A program made the position numbers and the translations under genes. From assembly GCF_029893085.1 (NCBI RefSeq), contig NZ_JARXWI010000004.1, positions 124,001 through 188,000 on the forward strand: 64,000 nucleotides of DNA, given 5' to 3'. How positions within the stretch are numbered: the stretch's first letter is position 1; every line of letters begins with the position of its first letter. Under the pieces are notes generated by a model that was not told the DNA's origin, ran no database searches, and saw only the letters and a program-made list of their open reading frames with translations. Below, piece after piece: positions 52,385-61,947 of this stretch. The stretch comes from Parabacteroides sp. PFB2-10. Its GTDB lineage: Bacteria > Bacteroidota > Bacteroidia > Bacteroidales > Tannerellaceae.

Positions 52385-55270
52385 ATGAAAAAATCTGTTT
52401 TATTACTTCTATTACTGTCAACTTTATTTACTACGTATAGTCATTCCCAAGGATTAAAGGGGTTTAAATTGCCCAATGGTTTAACAGTCTATATCTGGGA
52501 GGATTTTACCAAGCCAGATGTGTTTGGTATGGTAACAGTCAATGTGGGTGCAGCTTCGGATCCGGATAATCTGACAGGATTAGCCCATTACCTGGAGCAC
52601 GTTATGTTTAAAGGAACGGAGAAAATTGGAACGATGGATTGGGAAAAGGAAAAACCAATCTATGAACAGATCATTGCCAAATATGATGAATTAGCTGCTA
52701 CACAAGATGCGGCTCAACGTGAAGCGATCTCTTTAGAGATTAATAAGCTGACGGTAGAGGCTGCCCAGTATATGGTAGGTAATGAGTTTTCGAATTTGAC
52801 GGAAGAAATGGGAGGAATGATGCTGAACGCCCAGACAGGTTATGACTTTACCCGCTATTTCAATCTTTTCCCTCCTTCTGAAATATACCGGTGGCTGGAG
52901 TTGAATTCCGAACGTTTTATCAATCCGGTATTCCGTGCTTTTCAATCAGAGTTGGAAACGGTATATGAAGAATACAATATGGGTCAGGATGAACAAGGAC
53001 GTCAAATCCAAAGCTTTATGTTGAGTAATATCTTCCCAGGACATCCGTATGCCCGGCCGGTAGTAGGGTATCCAGAGCATCTGAAAAATCCGCAGTTGAG
53101 TAAACTAATTGATTTTTATAATACCTGGTATGTGCCTGAAAATATGGTTCTCATATTAGTAGGAAATGTGAAAGCCTCCCAGGTACGTGGTATTATACAG
53201 GATAAATTCGGGCGTTTACAGGCAAGACAAGCACCACAACAGAAAGAGAATGCCAGCTGGAACATTAAAGGGAGAAAAGTGGTATCGACGAAATTGACTC
53301 CTTATCCCATGCTTCATCTTGCGTTTAATGGAGTACCTCAGGGACATCCTGATGAAATTCCTTTGGAAATATGTATGTCGATTCTCTCGAATGCAAGCCA
53401 GACAGGCCTATTGGATAAATTAACTTTGGAAGGAGATTTTATGCAAGCGAGTGCAAGCTTAGCTAACTTCAAAGAACAGGGTCGCATAATGATATCCGCT
53501 GTTCCTTACTTTGATATCAATCAGCGCAGATTCAATTCTTTAAGGGATACGGAAAAGATGCTTTGGAAAGAATTGAACAAACTCCAAGAAGGTAAGATTG
53601 AAGAGTGGTTATTGCAATCTATAAAAAGCACAATGATCAGACAGTTTGATTTGGCTTTTGAATCTTCTATGGAAAAAGCATTTCGTCTGATGGAGTCTTT
53701 TATAAACAAACAGGACGTAAGCGAAGTGTTAGCTTATAAAGACAGGGTGGCGGATATTTCCTTAGATGAGATTAAGGCTGTTGCTAAAAAGTATTTGACA
53801 GATGATTTTCTTGTGTTGGATATACAAGAAGGGAAAGCTCCCAAATCTGAAAAACTGGAAAAACCCGGATATGATCCGATTACTCCTTTACGTAATGTAA
53901 GATCGGCATACTCTAATACGTTTGCCTCGTTGCCCGTGATGAAGAAAGAACCGGAATTTTGTGATTTTAATGAGGTTCAACAAAAGAAAATCAATGATCT
54001 TTCTGAGCTTTTCTATACGAAAAATGAGGAAAATGAGATATTTACTCTTACGCTGAAATATGGTGTGGGAAGAGCGCTTATGCCGAAGTTGGATTATGCG
54101 GTTCAATTAATGAATAATGCTGGAATTATGGGATTCTATGAACCTCAGGAGTTAAAGCAGGCATTTAGCGAATTAGGCGCTTCCTGCCGTTTCCGTGTAG
54201 ATGACAGTTATCTCTATGTGATTATGGAAGGATATGAAGAAAACCTACAGGAATCCTGTAACCTACTGACACGCCAAATTCTGATGCCGAAGTTGGAAGA
54301 GAAGCAGTTGAACAATATCATAGGAGGTGAAATGCAATCCCGTATGCGGGAAAAAGATTATGTGGAAAGTGTGAAGGATGCTGTTTCCGAATACCTATTC
54401 TATCAGGATAAGTCAGAGTATCTGGATCGGTTACCGATTACGGAGATCCGTGAAATGACAGTTAGCTCATTAACAGGTGAATTCTCCCGTGCTACAGATT
54501 ACGAAGCAGAAGTTCATTATGTTGGGGGACGTCCTTTTGATGAGGTATACGATATTCTTAGTCAAAATTTACCTTTGAAAGCGAATGAAAGGCCAAGTAT
54601 ATCTCCGGAAGTAAAAGAAAGGGTTTTTTATAGTGAAAATACGATTTTCTTTTTGCCGGAAAACGATGCACAGCAAAGCGGAATCTATTTTTATATCGAC
54701 GGAAAGCCTTTCAATATAAAGGAACGGATGACAATTAGTGCTGTCAATCAATATCTGAGTGGAGGTTTTAATGGTATCATCATTCAGGAAATCCGGGAAT
54801 ACCGTTCAATGGCATACCATACTTACGGGCGTATTCTTACACCTACTATACCCGACAAACCTTATTACTTTGATGGGTTTATAGGTACCCAGTCTGATAA
54901 AACGGTGGAAGCTATCGAGATATTTCTATCGATGATCAACGAAATGCCGGAATATCCCGAACGAATCAACAATATCAAAGAGTATTTGTATAAAGCAAAA
55001 CTAAGCTCTAAGCCGACATTCCGTACGGCGAGTCAACAATATGAGGCTTGGAGAAAGCTGGGATTCTCTGAAGATCCGGCAAAAACGGAACTGGCTATTA
55101 TCGAAAGCTTGACGTTTGATGACCTGATGAAATTTTATAACGAAGAGATCAAAGGGAAACCGATGGCAATTGCTATTGTTGGCGATCCAAAGCAGATCGA
55201 TATCAAACAATTAGAGAAGTTCGGTAAAGTCACCCGACTGAATAAGAATCGGATTTTCTCTTCCAAATAA
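52385..55270 (+). CDS. Secreted M16 (insulinase/pitrilysin) family metallopeptidase
   Basis: M16 enzymes degrade peptides up to about 70 residues inside a closed chamber. The 961-residue product has a signal peptide of about 20 residues. The inverted zinc motif HxxEH is intact as HYLEHV (H68, E71, H72), and a candidate third-ligand Glu lies in FQSELETVYEEYNM (about 190-196). The segment between them is about 40 residues longer than usual. The C-terminal half holds the inactive repeats. Its position after SusC/SusD suggests that it digests captured peptides in the periplasm or on the surface. Confidence 0.9.
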   Translation: MKKSVLLLLLLSTLFTTYSHSQGLKGFKLPNGLTVYIWEDFTKPDVFGMVTVNVGAASDPDNLTGLAHYLEHVMFKGTEKIGTMDWEKEKPIYEQIIAKYDELAATQDAAQREAISLEINKLTVEAAQYMVGNEFSNLTEEMGGMMLNAQTGYDFTRYFNLFPPSEIYRWLELNSERFINPVFRAFQSELETVYEEYNMGQDEQGRQIQSFMLSNIFPGHPYARPVVGYPEHLKNPQLSKLIDFYNTWYVPENMVLILVGNVKASQVRGIIQDKFGRLQARQAPQQKENASWNIKGRKVVSTKLTPYPMLHLAFNGVPQGHPDEIPLEICMSILSNASQTGLLDKLTLEGDFMQASASLANFKEQGRIMISAVPYFDINQRRFNSLRDTEKMLWKELNKLQEGKIEEWLLQSIKSTMIRQFDLAFESSMEKAFRLMESFINKQDVSEVLAYKDRVADISLDEIKAVAKKYLTDDFLVLDIQEGKAPKSEKLEKPGYDPITPLRNVRSAYSNTFASLPVMKKEPEFCDFNEVQQKKINDLSELFYTKNEENEIFTLTLKYGVGRALMPKLDYAVQLMNNAGIMGFYEPQELKQAFSELGASCRFRVDDSYLYVIMEGYEENLQESCNLLTRQILMPKLEEKQLNNIIGGEMQSRMREKDYVESVKDAVSEYLFYQDKSEYLDRLPITEIREMTVSSLTGEFSRATDYEAEVHYVGGRPFDEVYDILSQNLPLKANERPSISPEVKERVFYSENTIFFLPENDAQQSGIYFYIDGKPFNIKERMTISAVNQYLSGGFNGIIIQEIREYRSMAYHTYGRILTPTIPDKPYYFDGFIGTQSDKTVEAIEIFLSMINEMPEYPERINNIKEYLYKAKLSSKPTFRTASQQYEAWRKLGFSEDPAKTELAIIESLTFDDLMKFYNEEIKGKPMAIAIVGDPKQIDIKQLEKFGKVTRLNKNRIFSSK

Positions 55271-55290
55271 TCCGGAATTAGTCTTTTATA

Positions 55291-55336
55291 AAAAAACATC
55301 GATCTGCAGGGCAATCCTGCAGATCGATGTTTTTTT
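55291..55336 (+). terminator. Terminator after the M16 peptidase
   Basis: ACATCGATCTGCAGG pairs perfectly with CCTGCAGATCGATGT around a five-base loop, followed by seven T, and a run of A lies before it. Confidence 0.9.
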
Positions 55337-55405
55337 ATCCCTGTTTATTCGCCTGTCTTGGTGTTAATCCCCTATCTTTACACCCTCTAACACAGAACAC
55401 TAAGG

Positions 55406-57079
55406 ATGGAGAATATATTGACTTCCCTGTTTGATTCGCCTATGTTGCAGGCGGTTGTGGCCTTGTCGTTGGTTTCGGCGGTGGGGTTATTGTTTTCCCG
55501 GGTGAAGATTTTCGGTATTTCGCTGGGTATTACCTTTGTCTTTTTCGCAGGCATTATTGCCGGACATTTCGGTGTGACGGTTGAAAAGAATATGCTCTAC
55601 TTCGCCCAGAGCTTCGGGCTGATCCTCTTTGTTTATTCCTTAGGTTTACAGGTCGGGCCGGGCTTCTTTGGGTCGCTTAAGAAGGGTGGCTTGCAACTCA
55701 ACCTGATGGCGTTGAGTGTTATCTTCCTTGGATTGTTACTAACCATTCTTTTCAGTAAAATCACCTCTGTCTCTCTGCCAACTATGGTCGGTATCCTGTC
55801 CGGGGCGGTGACCAATACGCCTGTACTGGGGGCTGCCCAGCAAACGCTCTATCAGCTGGATCCGGAGAATGCGCGGGGAGTAACCGAGATGGCACTGGGC
55901 TGTGCGGTGGCTTATCCTTTGGGTGTCGTAGGGGTTATTTTGGCGATTGTCTTTCTGAAAAGGCTGTTTTTCTCGGAAGAGGAGGCTGAAAAGAATAAAA
56001 TGAAAAAGGCACCTAAAGCGACGGTGACGGAGTTTAATGTGTCTAATCCGGCCATTTACGAGAAGAGTATTCAGGAGGTGATGCGCTCGGTCAAGCTGAA
56101 ATTTGTGATCTCCCGTATCTGGCGCGATGGCAGTGTCAGCATTCCTACCTCAGAGACCCAACTGCACGAAGGCGACCATTTGCTCGTGATCTCTTCCAAA
56201 GAGGATCTTGACATCATACGTGCCCTGTTTGGCGGGCAGGAGAGCGCGGACTGGAACCGGGAGGATATCGACTGGAATGCGGTGGATCGCAAGCTGGTGT
56301 CGCGGCGCATTGTGGTGACCCAGGAAAAGGTGAATGGGGTGAAGCTTGGTACATTGCGTTTGCGTAATCTCTATGGCATCAATATCACCCGGGTGAACCG
56401 TGCCGGTATCGATCTGTTGGCCTCCCGCGATTTGCGCTTGCAGATTGGCGACCGCTTGACCATTGTTGGTGAAGGGGCGGCGGTGGCAAACGTGGGAAAG
56501 ATCCTGGGCGATGAGGTCAAACGGTTGGACAGTCCCAACCTCTTGGCTGTTTTTATCGGTATTACGTTGGGTGTCGTATTAGGAGCTATTCCGATTAGTA
56601 TACCGGGCATCAGTATGCCGGTGAAGCTGGGTATTGCAGGTGGGCCGATCATCATAGGTATTCTGATGGGTGCCTTCGGGCCGCGCCTGCATCTGGCTAC
56701 CTACACCACTATGAGTGCCAACCTGATGTTGCGCCAGTTGGGCATTGTGATCTACCTGGCCGGCTTGGGTATCGATTCGGGAGCACATTTCTTTGAAACC
56801 GTTTTCCGCCCGGAAGGACTTCTTTGGATTGCCTTGGGGTTTGCCTTGACCGTGGTGCCTGTAATGCTGGTAGGCATAGCTGCTTCCCGCTTGTTTCGCC
56901 TTGATTATGCGCAGAATGTCGGCATGCTTTGTGGAAGTATGGCCAACCCGATGGCGCTTACCTTCGCCAATTCCACCGTCGAAGGCGACGAACCTGCTGT
57001 CTCTTATGCTACGGTGTATCCCCTTTCTATGTTTACGCGGGTCATTACCGCCCAACTGATTCTAATCCTATTTCTTTGA
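55406..57079 (+). CDS. AspT/YidE/YbjL-family transporter with RCK-type domains
   Basis: This 557-residue membrane protein belongs to the aspartate-alanine exchanger/YidE group. Two repeats of the transporter unit flank a central soluble part: the first has helices at about residues 10-190, and the second about 390-557 with GMLCGSMANPMALTFA. The centre has two TrkA-C-like segments, LHEGDHLLVISSKEDLDII and LQIGDRLTIVGEGAAVANV. Such proteins move small anions or dicarboxylates. The exact substrate is unknown. The last 35 bases overlap the facing BrkB gene, so their transcripts run into each other. Confidence 0.88.
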   Translation: MENILTSLFDSPMLQAVVALSLVSAVGLLFSRVKIFGISLGITFVFFAGIIAGHFGVTVEKNMLYFAQSFGLILFVYSLGLQVGPGFFGSLKKGGLQLNLMALSVIFLGLLLTILFSKITSVSLPTMVGILSGAVTNTPVLGAAQQTLYQLDPENARGVTEMALGCAVAYPLGVVGVILAIVFLKRLFFSEEEAEKNKMKKAPKATVTEFNVSNPAIYEKSIQEVMRSVKLKFVISRIWRDGSVSIPTSETQLHEGDHLLVISSKEDLDIIRALFGGQESADWNREDIDWNAVDRKLVSRRIVVTQEKVNGVKLGTLRLRNLYGINITRVNRAGIDLLASRDLRLQIGDRLTIVGEGAAVANVGKILGDEVKRLDSPNLLAVFIGITLGVVLGAIPISIPGISMPVKLGIAGGPIIIGILMGAFGPRLHLATYTTMSANLMLRQLGIVIYLAGLGIDSGAHFFETVFRPEGLLWIALGFALTVVPVMLVGIAASRLFRLDYAQNVGMLCGSMANPMALTFANSTVEGDEPAVSYATVYPLSMFTRVITAQLILILFL

Positions 57080-58451
57080 GTAGAATAGGGTTCTCCTTGT
57101 TATACATCTCCTCTCGTGAGCTGACAACCGCTTCCCATTCGTTCTGGAACAAGCCCTCCTTGTCGATGCGGAAGTTCTCGGAGCCCTCTCGGTCGACCTG
57201 TTGCAGGACGTAGGAGACAGACAGGATGTTGATGTCGATAGCCGGTTGGTAATAGATGGTCCATTCGTCATGGTCTTCCATCACTTCGGCTACCAGATTG
57301 AGCTCTGTTAGTTGGTAGAGAATGTCGGTGGCCAGCCGGATAGGGATATGGTATTCTTGCGAAAGCTCATCGGCGGTATAAGGTTTCTCCCCTTTTTCAA
57401 ATCTTTTTACGATCAAGGTCATGATGACGATGATTACAAAGTCGCGGTAGCGGCGGCTGATGTTTTGTGTATCGGTTTCGTAGTTGAAGGTGCTCGCGTT
57501 TTGTATCGCATAGGCCAATGCACCGCCAAACAGGCAGATCACCCAGGACAATTGCACCCAAAGCAACAGAAGCGGAATGGCCGCAAAGGTTCCATAGATA
57601 GCATTGTATTTACCCACCCAGATCTGTCCGCTGATATAGAAGAGCTGGAAGATCTGAAAAGCGCTACCTGCCAGTACGCCGGCAATCAGACCCGGCACAA
57701 ACCGTACTTTCGTATTGGGCAGGAATATATAGAGTCCGGTAAACACTAAGGAATATATAACAAAAGGAACGATCTTAAACAATAGATTGACCACCGGTGT
57801 GAGAAACACAAACTCCTCCAGGATAGTGCTTTGAATGGTCGAGATAAAGATCGACATCCCACTGGAGGCGATCATCAATACCGGGATAATGAGCATCACA
57901 GCCAGGTAGTCGGTGACTTTACGGGCAAACGAGCGTGATTTGTTGATCTGCCATATATCATTGAAGGTGTCTTCGATATTGGAAAGCAGGTTGATAACCG
58001 TATAAAGCAGTATCACAACACCAATGCCTATAATAAGTCCCCCCTGCGCCTCTGCCAGGTAGCCCTCTACAAATTCGAAGATTTTATTGAGTTCGTTGTC
58101 ATGGCCGGGTAGGGCATCCTCCACAATATTGCGTACGGTGTCCTGGAAGCCAAATCCTTTGGCAATGCCTAATAAGACAGCCAAAAAGGGCACAATCGCC
58201 AGCATGGTGCTGTAAGTAAGCGCCGAAGCGCGGCTTTGCAGGTGTTCGTTCAGGAAACTGCGCACGGCCAATGATATGGATTTAGCGGCATTGATCCCGA
58301 AATGTTTGTAGCCGGAGACATCGTTGCGTGTGATACGCCACATATCGTAGGTGATAAAGCGGATGGCCCGGGCGATAAAATCAGTGATGCGCACTATGAA
58401 AGAGGTTTTTGCCTCTTTCTTCGGATGTTTTTTGATTTTCTTTGCTTCCAT
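57045..58451 (-). CDS. YihY/BrkB-family membrane protein
   Basis: This 468-residue protein belongs to the family once called RNase BN or BrkB and now known simply as YihY/virulence factor BrkB. Its six membrane segments lie between about residues 60 and 320, with the family motif SRASALTYSTMLAIVPFLAVL and a second block FAAIPLLLLWVQLSWVICLFGG. About 150 extra residues at the C-terminus include a winged-helix-like part (YTADELSQEYHIPIRLATDI). The function is not established. It converges on the AspT gene with an overlap of 35 bases, and rnpB lies 19 bases upstream of its start. Confidence 0.88.
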   Translation of the reverse strand: MEAKKIKKHPKKEAKTSFIVRITDFIARAIRFITYDMWRITRNDVSGYKHFGINAAKSISLAVRSFLNEHLQSRASALTYSTMLAIVPFLAVLLGIAKGFGFQDTVRNIVEDALPGHDNELNKIFEFVEGYLAEAQGGLIIGIGVVILLYTVINLLSNIEDTFNDIWQINKSRSFARKVTDYLAVMLIIPVLMIASSGMSIFISTIQSTILEEFVFLTPVVNLLFKIVPFVIYSLVFTGLYIFLPNTKVRFVPGLIAGVLAGSAFQIFQLFYISGQIWVGKYNAIYGTFAAIPLLLLWVQLSWVICLFGGALAYAIQNASTFNYETDTQNISRRYRDFVIIVIMTLIVKRFEKGEKPYTADELSQEYHIPIRLATDILYQLTELNLVAEVMEDHDEWTIYYQPAIDINILSVSYVLQQVDREGSENFRIDKEGLFQNEWEAVVSSREEMYNKENPILLKEIGLESVGR

Positions 58452-58470
58452 GTCGGGAAAGTATTAAAAA

Positions 58471-58828
58471 TTGCAGTTTGCCTGTAAGCCGGGTTCTGTA
58501 CTTCCCCCGAGGGAGAAGCGTCTGCCATTTATCTCGACTCTGGCTCTCACCAAAGCTCTAGCGGTCTACCCCCCGGCATCGGGCGGGCAGCCCTACATGC
58601 GCCGGTATACATGACCTTACAACCCATAAGACGTACGGCATCTCGCATTGCTGCGAAACCCGGTGAGCTCTCACCTCACCTTTTCACCCTTACCCCCGAG
58701 GGGGCGGTTGTTTTCTGTTACGTTACTCTGCCCTCGCGAACAGCTACCCGTTAAGTAGTATGGTGCCCTGTGTTGCCCGGACGTTCCTCCCATCCTTGCG
58801 GATGAGCGGCAGACCGGCAAACTGCAAT
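58471..58828 (-). ncRNA. rnpB: RNase P RNA (bacterial class A)
   Basis: The reverse strand carries the conserved elements of RNase P RNA, which trims the 5' ends of tRNA precursors. The 5' end is TTGCAGTTTGCCGGTCTGCC and pairs with the 3' end GGCAAACTGCAA. GAGGAACGTCCGGGCAAC is the P4 strand, and GAGTCGAGATAAATGGCAGA with ACAGAACCCGGCTTACAG are the late conserved blocks. Its length is about 358 bases. A -7 element lies directly upstream. Confidence 0.93.
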
Positions 58829-58836
58829 CATGCGGG

Positions 58837-58844
58837 CAAAATTA
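58837..58844 (-). promoter_or_regulatory. Probable -7 element of rnpB
   Basis: The reverse strand reads TAATTTTG, and 8-9 bases downstream is the predicted 5' end of RNase P RNA. The -33 part is weak. Confidence 0.6.
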
Positions 58845-58962
58845 GTGATTTATTTCTTAATAGCGGCCTGTTCGGATGGAGTTCAAGTTTATTTTACTCA
58901 GTTCAGCCCTAAGCGATTGTTAATTGCTTTGCCTCCTACGGAGAGGTGGTCTCTACCTCTTA

Positions 58963-59130
58963 AATGTTAAAATCGCGATTGTAAGCAAAAAGCCCGTTTT
59001 ACTTACAAATCCATACGTTAAAAAGTGTTTCTCCCGGGAGTTTGTCTCCAAAGTCCCACGTTTTTGCGCGCAAAGTCCTGTGGAAATTACAAATCGTAAA
59101 TTAGGGGTTTCGCCGAAAATGGTCAAATTA
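58963..59130 (+). repeat. Palindromic intergenic repeat, copy 5 (subtype A)
   Basis: The copy has TTGTAAGCAAAA with TTTTACTTACAA (one mismatch compared with copies 2 and 4), then CTCCCGGGAG, TTTTGCGCGCAAA and AATTACAAATCGTAAATT. It agrees with copy 4, inverted, along about 160 bases. It lies between rnpB and purH. Confidence 0.85.
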
Positions 59131-59283
59131 ACGTTTGTTTACATAATTGTGTTTTTTCTGTCTGCCCCCCCTGTAAATAACAAAACAACAAATTTATTTA
59201 GCAATGTGTAAAAAAGAGGGAAAAAATACTGAAATCCCACCTAAATATATAAGTACAAAGGCGGCAAACTTGGAAATATTCGC

Positions 59284-59291
59284 TACTTTTG
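59284..59291 (+). promoter_or_regulatory. Probable -7 element of purH
   Basis: TACTTTTG lies 37 bases before the purH ATG. The closest TTG (59270-59272) is only 11 bases upstream, so the -33 element is uncertain. The 150 bases from copy 5 to here hold A+T-rich sequence and nothing else that I can name. Confidence 0.45.
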
Positions 59292-59327
59292 TGCTTCAAA
59301 AGAAATTTATCAAAACGAACAGTGTAA

Positions 59328-60851
59328 ATGACTACAACAAAGAAAATAAAACGCGCACTGGTATCCGTTTACTACAAAGAAGGTTTAGATGAAATCATTT
59401 TGAAACTCCATCGCGAAGGAGTTTCCTTTGTTTCTACCGGGGGTACACAGGCGTTTATCGAATCTTTAGGGGTTCCTTGTGATGCCGTGGAGGACTTGAC
59501 CGGTTATCCTTCTATTTTGGGTGGACGCGTAAAAACATTACATCCGAAGGTGTTCGGGGGTATTCTGGCCCGTCGTGAGAACGAGCAGGATCGTAATCAG
59601 TTGGAACAATATGAAATTCCTGAGATCGACCTGGTGATTGTCGATTTGTATCCTTTTGAAGAGACCGTTGCTTCGGGCGCGGAAGACCAGGCGATTATTG
59701 AAAAGATAGATATAGGCGGTATCTCGTTGATCCGGGGCGCTGCCAAAAATTATAAAGATGTGATTATTGTCGCTTCCAAGGCGCAATACGCACCGTTGAT
59801 GAGTTTACTCAACGAAAAGGGAGCCAACTCCACGATCGACGATCGTCGTTGGTTTGCCAAAGAGGCCTTTGCGGTTTCTTCCGGTTATGATTCGGCGATT
59901 TTCAACTATTTCGATGCCGGAAACGGATCCTATTTCCGCGCGGCGGTAGACGGGCCGATCCCGATGCGTTACGGAGAGAACCCGCACCAAGCGGCTGCCT
60001 TCTTTGGTCGTCTCAGCGATATGTTCGACCAGTTGCATGGAAAGGAAATTTCCTATAACAACCTCTTGGATATCGATGCGGCCGTGAGCCTGATCGATGA
60101 GTTTGATGAGGTAACATTCGCGATCCTGAAGCATAACAATGCGTGCGGTATCGCCTCCCGTCCGACCGTACTCGAGGCATGGAATGATGCCTTGGCCGGT
60201 GACCCGGTGTCGGCTTTCGGAGGGATTCTGATTACCAATACAACGATTACCAAAGCAGCCGCGGAAGAGATGCATAAGATCTTCTTCGAGGTGGTGATTG
60301 CTCCGGCTTACGACGAGGAGGCACTGGAGGTGTTGAAACAAAAGAAAAACCGTATTATCCTGGTGCGTAAGGATTGCCAATTGCCGGCAACTCAATTCCG
60401 TTCATTGTTGAACGGCGTGTTGCAGCAGGAGAAAGACCTGAGCATTCAGGTGGCAACCGATCTGGAACCTTTGACAAAGAAGGCACCGACCGCAGCGGAG
60501 GTAGAAGATCTGTTGTTCGCTAATAAGATCGTAAAACACAGCAAATCGAATGCAATTACGTTGGTGAAAAATAAACAATTGTGTGCAAGCGGTATCGGTC
60601 AGACATCGCGTGTCGACAGTTTGCGTCAGGCTATCGAGAAGGCTCGCTCTTTCGAGTTCGATCTGCAAGGAGCGGTGATGGCTTCCGATGCCTTTTTCCC
60701 TTTCCCGGATTGCGTGGAAATAGCTTATGAAGCCGGCATCAGGGCGGTGATTCAACCGGGCGGATCGGTAAACGATCAGTTGTCGGTTGACTATTGCGAT
60801 GCACACGATGTGGCTATGGTAAAAACAGGAGTTCGTCATTTTAAACACTAA
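59328..60851 (+). CDS. purH: Bifunctional AICAR transformylase/IMP cyclohydrolase PurH
   Basis: PurH performs the last two steps of purine synthesis, AICAR to FAICAR to IMP. The 507-residue product has an N-terminal MGS-like cyclohydrolase domain (STGGTQAFIESLGVPCDAVE, and GGRVKTLHPKVFGGILARR) and a transformylase domain with RYGENPHQAA and KHNNACGIAS. It ends with GVRHFKH, the usual tail. The length is typical. mreB follows after 6 bases. Confidence 0.95.
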   Translation: MTTTKKIKRALVSVYYKEGLDEIILKLHREGVSFVSTGGTQAFIESLGVPCDAVEDLTGYPSILGGRVKTLHPKVFGGILARRENEQDRNQLEQYEIPEIDLVIVDLYPFEETVASGAEDQAIIEKIDIGGISLIRGAAKNYKDVIIVASKAQYAPLMSLLNEKGANSTIDDRRWFAKEAFAVSSGYDSAIFNYFDAGNGSYFRAAVDGPIPMRYGENPHQAAAFFGRLSDMFDQLHGKEISYNNLLDIDAAVSLIDEFDEVTFAILKHNNACGIASRPTVLEAWNDALAGDPVSAFGGILITNTTITKAAAEEMHKIFFEVVIAPAYDEEALEVLKQKKNRIILVRKDCQLPATQFRSLLNGVLQQEKDLSIQVATDLEPLTKKAPTAAEVEDLLFANKIVKHSKSNAITLVKNKQLCASGIGQTSRVDSLRQAIEKARSFEFDLQGAVMASDAFFPFPDCVEIAYEAGIRAVIQPGGSVNDQLSVDYCDAHDVAMVKTGVRHFKH

Positions 60852-60857
60852 AGAACA

Positions 60858-61877
60858 ATGGGATTATTCTCTTTCACACAAGAGTTGGCGATGGATCTCG
60901 GAACAGCCAATACGATTATCATCAGCAATGGTAAGGTGGTGGTCGACCAACCGTCGATGGTTGCGCTCGACAGACGCTCCGACAAGGTGTTGGCTATCGG
61001 GGAGAAAGCACGACAAATGCATGGGAAAGCGCATGAAAATATACGGACAATCCGCCCGCTTCGCGATGGCGTGATTGCCGACTTCTTCGCCGCTGAGCAG
61101 ATGATTCGCGGGATGATCAAGATGATGAATCCGAAAAACCGCCTCTTCTCGCCTTCGCTGCGTATTGTGGTTTGTATCCCTTCCGGAAGCACGGAGGTGG
61201 AGATGCGCGCCGTACGCGACTCGGCGGAGCATGCCGGAGGACGCGATGTGTATATGATCTATGAACCGATGGCGGCTGCGATAGGTATTGGCCTGGATGT
61301 AGAGGCACCGGAAGGTAATATGATCGTGGATATAGGTGGGGGAACCACCGAGATTGCTGTGATCTCATTGGGCGGTATCGTGTCGAATAAGTCGATCCGT
61401 ATTGCCGGTGACGACCTGACGGGCGACATTATGGAATATATGCGTCGCCAGCACAATATCAAAGTGGGGGAACGAACCGCCGAATCGATCAAGATCAATG
61501 TCGGATCGGCTTTGACCTTCCTCGATAACCCACCCGAAGACTATATCGTACACGGGCCAAACCAGATGACGGCGCTTCCGATGGAGGTTCCGATCTCTTA
61601 TCAGGAAATTGCGCATTGTATGGAAAAATCTATTTCGAAGATGGAAGCGGCTATCCTGAGTGCTCTGGAACATACGCCTCCCGAATTGTATGCCGATATC
61701 GTGCGTAACGGTATCTACCTGGCCGGTGGGGGCGCGCTGATGCGCGGGCTCGACAAGCGATTGACCGATAAGATTAATATCAAGTTCCATGTGGCCGAAG
61801 ACCCGTTGCGTGCGGTGGCCAAAGGAACCGGCATTGCGCTGAAGAATATAGACAAGTTTAATTTCCTTATGAGATAA
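60858..61877 (+). CDS. mreB: Rod-shape-determining protein MreB
   Basis: MreB is a bacterial actin that guides side-wall synthesis. The 339-residue product has ATP-binding motifs MDLGTANTIII, VDIGGGTTEIAVISLGG and YLAGGGALMRGLDKRL. The length is normal. It is the first gene of an mreB-mreC-mreD-mrdA cluster, and its frame lies 6 bases after purH, so it may share that transcript. A palindromic spacer separates it from mreC. Confidence 0.96.
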   Translation: MGLFSFTQELAMDLGTANTIIISNGKVVVDQPSMVALDRRSDKVLAIGEKARQMHGKAHENIRTIRPLRDGVIADFFAAEQMIRGMIKMMNPKNRLFSPSLRIVVCIPSGSTEVEMRAVRDSAEHAGGRDVYMIYEPMAAAIGIGLDVEAPEGNMIVDIGGGTTEIAVISLGGIVSNKSIRIAGDDLTGDIMEYMRRQHNIKVGERTAESIKINVGSALTFLDNPPEDYIVHGPNQMTALPMEVPISYQEIAHCMEKSISKMEAAILSALEHTPPELYADIVRNGIYLAGGGALMRGLDKRLTDKINIKFHVAEDPLRAVAKGTGIALKNIDKFNFLMR

Positions 61878-61945
61878 ATTATAAATGAGGAATGAAGAAT
61901 GAAAAATGATTCTTCATTCCTCATTCTTCATTCTTCATTTCCAAG
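61876..61945. repeat. Low-complexity palindromic spacer before mreC
   Basis: AATGAAGAATGAA-type words on the left are mirrored by TTCATTCCTCATTCTTCATT on the right, so the gap between mreB and mreC can fold into one long hairpin. It extends to 3 bases before the mreC ATG. Confidence 0.75.
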
Positions 61946-61947
61946 AA

